DNA from: Alsobacter ponti
GTDB lineage: Bacteria > Pseudomonadota > Alphaproteobacteria > Rhizobiales > Beijerinckiaceae
Assembly: GCF_024294805.1 (NCBI RefSeq)
Contig: NZ_JANCLU010000016.1
Span: 1 to 64,000, forward strand
Reading direction: 5' to 3'
Length of the DNA: 64,000 bases
This document shows, one piece after another, positions 59,537 to 64,000 of the stretch. The notes beneath the pieces are model-generated. The model worked only from the letters and a program-made list of their open reading frames with translations, ran no database searches and had not been told where the DNA came from. Position 1 is the first letter of the stretch; every line of letters starts with the position of its first letter. The position numbers and the translations under genes are program-made.

Positions 59537-61501
59537 CTATCTGAGCGCGTTCGGCAGCCAGGTCACCAGCGCGGGAAAGAAAAGCATCAGCGCGACCTTG
59601 ACCGCGTCGCTCACGACGAACGGCAGGACGCCCTTGTAGACGCGCGAAAGGGCGATGTCGGGCGCGACCGTCTTGAGCACGAACAGGTTCATGCCGAACG
59701 GCGGCGTCAGCACGCCGATCTCCACCAGCACGACCATGACGATGCCCCACCACAGCAGGTCGTAGCCGAGGCCCTGGATGATGGAGGCCGCCATGGAGGC
59801 GGTGATCATCATGATCGTCATGCTGTCCATGAACATGCCCATGATGATGTAGAACACCACCAGCAGCAGGATGACGCCCCAGTTGGGCAGGCCGAGGCCC
59901 AGAATACCCTTAGTGATGGACTGGGTGATCGTCGACGAGCCGAAGAAGAAGGTCAGCACGAGCGCCCCGATGATCAGGAAGTAGATCATCGAGGTCGAGC
60001 GGGTCGTTTCGGCGGCGATGGTCCAGAACGCGCCCTTCGAGAGCTTGCCGCGCCACAGCGCGACGACGAACGCGAACACCGCGCCCAGCGAGGCCGCCTC
60101 CGTCGCCGTGACCACGCCGAACGCCATGCCGCCGAGCACGACCCCGAACAGGGCGATGGCGGGAATGCAGTTCACCGTCGCGACCCGCAACTCGCCGAGG
60201 TCCCAGCGCTGGCCGGCCGGCGCGAGGCGCTTGTTCAGGCGCACCAGCGCGAGGATGGTGCCGGAGTACATGAGCACCGTGAGGAAGGCGGGCACCAGGA
60301 TCGCGACATACATCGCCCCGATCGACTGCTCGACGAGCACGGAGTAGACGACGACGACGGTCGAGGGCGGGATCAGCTGGCCCAGCGTTCCGCCGGCGGC
60401 GATGCTGCCGGCGGCGAGCCCGGGATCGTAGCCCCGGTTCTTCATCTCGGGATAGGCCGCCGACCCGATGCTGATCACCGTCGCGATGGACGAGCCGGTG
60501 AGCGCGCCGAATCCGGCGCAACCGCCGATAGTGGCCAGCGCCAGGCCTCCGCGAAACGGCGCGAACGCGGCGTGCGCCAGGCGGTAGATGTCGCCGGCCA
60601 TCCCTCCCGCCACGGCGAAACCGCCCATCAGCAGGAAATAGGGGATGATAGCGAGTTCGCTGCTCGTCAGCAGGCCGATGGTCTCCGATCCCGCGATGTT
60701 GAGGGACGCGGAGAACCCGAACGTGGCGGCGATGCCGACGATGGCTGTGGCGATCATGGCCGCCGCGAGCGGCACGAAGAGCAGGATGGCCACCCACAGC
60801 ACGAAGATGGCGATGGTCGCCGCGAGCACGGGATCGGAGGCGAGAGCGGGCCTCGGTTGCGACACGCCGTAGAGGACGACCAGGGTCGCGAGCAGGCTGA
60901 TGCCGCCGAACAGGGCGACGGTTCCCGCCAGCGACTTCCCCCACTGCGCGGCGAGATCGAGCGCCGTCAGCGCGTGCGACGGCACGCACAGCACGACGAG
61001 GGCGAAGATGCCCGTGTAGAAGGGCCAGAGCTTCCACTGCTGGATCGCCGTCAGCGTCCCCATCCGGTAGGCCGTCGCGGCCTGCTCGAACACGGCCACG
61101 GCCAGAAGCACGAGGCAGAACAGATAGAGGAACGACCCGACCATCCGCATGGCGGCCACCGTCCGCGCGGGGAGCCGGCCGGCCATGATGTCGACTTCGA
61201 GGGTCGCCCGCTGCGAGAGGCCGCTGGCGAGCACGGCGGCGATCGCGACGGCGAACACCGTTCCGAAGATCTCGTTCGAGCCGGCGATCGGCGAGTTCAG
61301 AAGCCAGCGGAAGACGATGATGTCGACGAGGCTCAGTATGCCCGTCAGGAGCATGACGACGACGCCGAGCGACGCGACTTTCCGGTTGAAGGACGCGAGC
61401 GCTTCCCCCGCCCGCAGGATCGCGCGCCGCCCCGTGTAGTCCGTCGCGGCGCCCAGGAATTCGCCCGCGATCGGCTGGCCGGATGTCGGCTCGCTCGTCA
61501 T
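59537..61501 (-). CDS. TRAP transporter fused permease (DctQM)
   Basis: The protein has 654 residues. The start at 61501 follows AAGGATCACGC. Residues about 35-220 form the four-helix DctQ part (FRWLLNSPIAGSNEIFGTVF), and the rest is the 12-helix DctM part (GGCAGFGALTGSSIATVISIG, GGTLGQLIPPSTVVVVYSVL, GIVMVVLVEIGVLTPPFGMN). It uses an ion gradient to import an organic acid delivered by a periplasmic protein. Two DctP-like proteins are encoded just upstream. Confidence 0.94.
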   Translation of the reverse strand: MTSEPTSGQPIAGEFLGAATDYTGRRAILRAGEALASFNRKVASLGVVVMLLTGILSLVDIIVFRWLLNSPIAGSNEIFGTVFAVAIAAVLASGLSQRATLEVDIMAGRLPARTVAAMRMVGSFLYLFCLVLLAVAVFEQAATAYRMGTLTAIQQWKLWPFYTGIFALVVLCVPSHALTALDLAAQWGKSLAGTVALFGGISLLATLVVLYGVSQPRPALASDPVLAATIAIFVLWVAILLFVPLAAAMIATAIVGIAATFGFSASLNIAGSETIGLLTSSELAIIPYFLLMGGFAVAGGMAGDIYRLAHAAFAPFRGGLALATIGGCAGFGALTGSSIATVISIGSAAYPEMKNRGYDPGLAAGSIAAGGTLGQLIPPSTVVVVYSVLVEQSIGAMYVAILVPAFLTVLMYSGTILALVRLNKRLAPAGQRWDLGELRVATVNCIPAIALFGVVLGGMAFGVVTATEAASLGAVFAFVVALWRGKLSKGAFWTIAAETTRSTSMIYFLIIGALVLTFFFGSSTITQSITKGILGLGLPNWGVILLLVVFYIIMGMFMDSMTIMMITASMAASIIQGLGYDLLWWGIVMVVLVEIGVLTPPFGMNLFVLKTVAPDIALSRVYKGVLPFVVSDAVKVALMLFFPALVTWLPNALR

Positions 61502-61639
61502 GCGTGATCCTTCATGTGTCTCGCCCATCCGGCCGAAGTTCCCGGATGCGCCGGGCGCGCCCGGATCGACGCCGGCCGGCCGGCTGGCGCGCCGGCGCAT
61601 GTCGCGCCGACGGCATGCCGGCCGGCGGCCGCCGCATCC

Positions 61640-62680
61640 TCATTTCGCCTTGAGCGCCGCGTCGTAGGCCTGCTTGAAGGCCTCGAGCACCTGCGCGCCG
61701 TCCGGCGTGCGCTCCATCCAGCCCTTCTCGACGGTGGCCGTCAGGGCGCGCCACTTGGCGAGTTCGGCGGGCTCGATGGTGATGAGCCGGTACTTCTTGT
61801 CGTCGCTGAACTTGGCCACGATGCGCGCATCCGACGCGCCGTAGGCGGCGCCGATCCACTTCGACGTCGCTTCGCCCGTAAACTTGTCGAACACGGCCTT
61901 CGCGGACGGGCTGAGCCCGTCATAGAAGGCCTTGTTCAGCACGAACGCCGTCGGGATCGCGCCGAAGCTGACATTCTCGACGTGATTGTGCGCCAGCTCG
62001 TTGTAGCGGAAGGTCTGGATCGTGCCCGGGTTCGAGACCGCCGCGTCCACCACGCCCTTGCTGAGGGCCTGGTAGGCCTCCGTCGCCGGGATGAAGGAGG
62101 GCGAGGCCCCGAGCGCCGAAAGTGCGTCCGCGCCGTTCTTGTCGTTGGCGCGCACCTTGAGGCCCTTCATGTCGTCGAGCGTGCGGATCTCCTTGCGCGA
62201 GATGAGCGTGTTGGGAGGCAGCACGGCCAGCGCCATCAGCTTCGTCCGCGCGAACTCGTCGGCCAGCAGGCCTTTCTCGTAGAGCTTCCAGAGCGCGACG
62301 GAGGACGCCGCGGAGTCGCCGCCGACCATCGGCAAAGTGGTCACCAGCGTGCGATGGAAGGGGATTCCCGTCGCCGGAATCACCAGGATGCCCATGTCCG
62401 CGACGCCGCTGACGACGCGGTCCATCACGTTCGTCGTGGTCGCGAAGGTCGGCCCGAACAGCTGGATCTCGAACTCGCCGTTGGCGGCCTTGTTGATCTC
62501 GTCGACCCAGGGTTTGATGACGTCGATGACCGTGACGCTCGTATCCGGCAGCGTCGTCGCGAACTTCACGATCGTGGCCGCCGAAGCCTCGTGCTGCACG
62601 GAAGCCGTCGCCGCCGCCGCAAGACCGAAAACCGCAAGGGAATGGCGCAAGCGCGCCCACAGAAACCGCTCTTTCGCCAC
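61640..62680 (-). CDS. TRAP transporter substrate-binding protein (DctP family), copy 1
   Basis: The protein has 346 residues from a GTG at 62680 with GGAGGGATCCCA before it. The signal peptide ends at ASAAT. DctP marks are VVSGVADMGILVIPATG, LVTTLPMVGG, MKGLKVRANDKNGADAL and SFIPATEAYQALSKGVVDA. The arginine that binds the carboxylate lies in VRAND. It is similar to the protein upstream at 62802-63854. It delivers a carboxylate to the fused permease 138 bp downstream. Confidence 0.92.
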   Translation of the reverse strand: MAKERFLWARLRHSLAVFGLAAAATASVQHEASAATIVKFATTLPDTSVTVIDVIKPWVDEINKAANGEFEIQLFGPTFATTTNVMDRVVSGVADMGILVIPATGIPFHRTLVTTLPMVGGDSAASSVALWKLYEKGLLADEFARTKLMALAVLPPNTLISRKEIRTLDDMKGLKVRANDKNGADALSALGASPSFIPATEAYQALSKGVVDAAVSNPGTIQTFRYNELAHNHVENVSFGAIPTAFVLNKAFYDGLSPSAKAVFDKFTGEATSKWIGAAYGASDARIVAKFSDDKKYRLITIEPAELAKWRALTATVEKGWMERTPDGAQVLEAFKQAYDAALKAK

Positions 62681-62801
62681 TGGGATCCCTCCACCTTCGC
62701 TGCAGAAAGGCCGAACGTCGCGCCATTCCCGCGACGGCGCCCGGCCCGCGTTGTTCTTGTCGTTGCCGCCCGCGCGGGCTGTGCCGCGCGCGCTCGCCGC
62801 G

Positions 62802-63854
62802 CTACTTCTTCTCCGCCCTGGCGTATTCCTCGACGAAGCGGCTGTAGATATCGGCGCCGCCCGGCGTGTCCTTCTTCCAGGCGTCGACGACAGGCTTCGT
62901 CGCGTCCTTCCATCGGGCGAGTTCTTCCGGGGGCAATTGCCGCATCGTGTACTTGGCGTTCTGCCCGCGCACCGCCTCGAAGTTCTGGGCCTCGAAGCCG
63001 ATATAGGCCGCGCCGATCATCCGCGACGATTCCTCGCCGATGAAGCGGGCGAAGATCTCCTTCGCCTTGGGCGACAGCCGGTCGTAGAACTCGGCGTTCA
63101 TGAAGATGGCGGAGGGCAGCATGCCGAAATAGGCGTTGGCGATCTGGTTATCCATCACCTCGCCAAACTTGTACGCCACCAGCGTTCCGCCATTCGCCAC
63201 GAACCCCTGGACGACTCCCTTGCTGATGGCCTGGTAGGCCTCGGTGAACGGGATCGCCACGGGCGAGGCCCCCAGCGCCGTGAGAGAATCGGCGCTGATC
63301 TTGTCCACGGCCCGGATCTTCAGGCCGGCGACGTCTTCCAGCTTCTGGATCGACTTCTTCGTCACCAGCACAACGGGGGGCAGCGTGGTGACGTTGATGA
63401 CCTTGACCGAGCGGAACTCGTCGCTGATCAGGCCTTTCTCGAACAGCCGCCACAGCGCGATCGAACCCACTTCCGTGTCGTGGCCGAGCCCCGGAAGCAT
63501 CGAGACGGAGCTCTTCGGAAAGGGCAGGCCTGTATTCGCCAGGATCGCGAAGCCCATGTCGGCGACGCCGCTGACGACGCGGTCCCAGACATTGGTGCCG
63601 GTCGCGAACGGCGGCTCGAAGGGCACCACGACGAACTCGCCCTTGCCCGCCGCGTTGAGCGCGTCGACCCAGGGTGCGTACACGCTCTTGTAGATGACGC
63701 TGTTGGACGGCATCGTCGTCGCGAACTTGATCGTCGTCTCGGCGGATGCCGGAACGGGACCCGCGGCGAACGCCGCGAGCCCCGCCAGGACGATGCTCTT
63801 CCACGAACACAACGCCTTTGTCACGGTCGCCATGCCGCCTTTACTGCGCGTCAT
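62802..63854 (-). CDS. TRAP transporter substrate-binding protein (DctP family), copy 2
   Basis: The protein has 350 residues, starting at 63854 after GGAGGAAAGGACGA. The signal peptide includes SIVLAGLAAFAAGPVPASAE. The body shares VVSGVADMGFAI, EDVAGLKIRAVDKI, IPFTEAYQAISKGVV and the C-terminal WKKDTPGGADIY with copy 1. Two binding proteins for one permease imply two ligands or two affinities. It is the first gene of the unit, directly downstream of a strong promoter with a MarR-type operator. Confidence 0.92.
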   Translation of the reverse strand: MTRSKGGMATVTKALCSWKSIVLAGLAAFAAGPVPASAETTIKFATTMPSNSVIYKSVYAPWVDALNAAGKGEFVVVPFEPPFATGTNVWDRVVSGVADMGFAILANTGLPFPKSSVSMLPGLGHDTEVGSIALWRLFEKGLISDEFRSVKVINVTTLPPVVLVTKKSIQKLEDVAGLKIRAVDKISADSLTALGASPVAIPFTEAYQAISKGVVQGFVANGGTLVAYKFGEVMDNQIANAYFGMLPSAIFMNAEFYDRLSPKAKEIFARFIGEESSRMIGAAYIGFEAQNFEAVRGQNAKYTMRQLPPEELARWKDATKPVVDAWKKDTPGGADIYSRFVEEYARAEKK

Positions 63855-63952
63855 TCGTCCTTTCCTCCCTGTTTTTTCTTGTGCAAGCCCGCGCCGGGTT
63901 TCGGGCGGGGCGGGCCCGCTTTCCCGGTCTCCCGCTTCGAGCGGGGCACTTA

Positions 63953-63996
63953 CTTTATTTCTAAAGCATCCTAGCGCGACCTTGTCCGCGGTGCAA
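63953..63996 (-). promoter_or_regulatory. Promoter of the TRAP unit with MarR-type operator
   Basis: On the minus strand a -35 TTGCAC (63996-63991), a 17-bp spacer and a -10 TAGGAT (63973-63968) are followed one base later by CTTTAGAAATAAAG (63966-63953). The palindrome CTTTA-N4-TAAAG covers the expected transcription start, the classic place for a repressor. The site is nearly identical to 57878-57891. Confidence 0.7.
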
Positions 63997-64000
63997 TCGA

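Noticed and set aside
57893-61507. 1204-codon plus-strand open frame opposite MarR, cyclase and the TRAP permease
   Set aside because: Its His/Asp/Arg/Gln-rich composition is the reverse complement of hydrophobic membrane codons; there is no domain or ribosome site.

Overview
This window is GC-rich, double-stranded bacterial chromosome (or large plasmid) sequence. The gene families point to an alphaproteobacterium, most likely Hyphomicrobiales: tripartite and ABC uptake systems with many orphan binding proteins, HutC-type GntR regulators, dense clusters of acyl-CoA enzymes, and purine-rich Shine-Dalgarno sites before ATG, GTG and TTG starts. That placement is an inference from gene content; no taxonomic marker apart from one tRNA is present. 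The window is accessory catabolic DNA almost throughout, with no integrase or transposase visible.

Layout. (1) 1-1000: a 55-bp tandem repeat, tRNA-Thr(GGT), and a 139-bp broken copy of a transporter gene whose intact copy lies at 46.2-47.4 kb. (2) 1.0-11 kb: an orphan binding protein, then a compact minus-strand coenzyme F420 cassette (fbiC/cofGH, npdG, cofE, cofD, cofC, an F420-type LLM oxidoreductase and a small LuxR-type regulator), and a divergent ABC importer pair. (3) 11-16.8 kb: three regulators (two GntR, one IclR), a Baeyer-Villiger monooxygenase and an MFS exporter. (4) 16.8-40.4 kb: a patchwork of short operons for oxidising and shortening an alicyclic or branched substrate: alcohol, aldehyde and ene-type oxidoreductases, an esterase, an acyl-CoA ligase, acyl-CoA dehydrogenases, hydratases, thiolase, a thiolase-like/DUF35 pair that looks like a retro-aldolase, and two more orphan binding proteins. 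(5) 40.4-46.1 kb: a CitE-like lyase, acyl-CoA dehydrogenase, MaoC hydratase, NDP-forming acyl-CoA synthetase and GntR unit. (6) 46.2-55.4 kb: an ABC importer operon with an argininosuccinate-lyase-like C-N lyase, an enolase-superfamily enzyme and an MFS carrier, divergent from a LysR gene. (7) 55.4-64 kb: a MarR-associated unit with a two-subunit acyl-CoA dehydrogenase, a cyclase-family hydrolase and a TRAP transporter with two binding proteins.

The most striking signal is regulatory. Between 0.86 and 40.4 kb, seven operon promoters share one architecture: a box of the form GAA-N5-TTC followed by CATRNAGAA, then 29-30 bases from the box start a TTGCNN-like -35, and 16-17 bases later a -10. 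An eighth copy overlaps a -10 instead. The box resembles the IclR-family half-site arrangement and the window has one IclR gene, in the same block. This ties the ABC importer beside the F420 genes, the three binding proteins, the Baeyer-Villiger monooxygenase and the beta-oxidation operons into one candidate regulon. Separate operator sets are seen for GntR (TGT-N4-ACA, three loci), MarR (CTTTA-N4-TAAAG, two full sites and one half site) and LysR.

Working model (inference): the block takes up a cyclic or terpenoid-like ketone, alcohol or acid through one shared ABC permease fed by several binding proteins. SDR, GMC, F420- and flavin-dependent enzymes adjust its redox state, the monooxygenase and esterase open the ring, and aldehyde dehydrogenase and CoA ligase pass it to a dedicated beta-oxidation and aldolytic route. 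F420 would be made on site for at least one of these redox steps. No substrate can be named from sequence alone.
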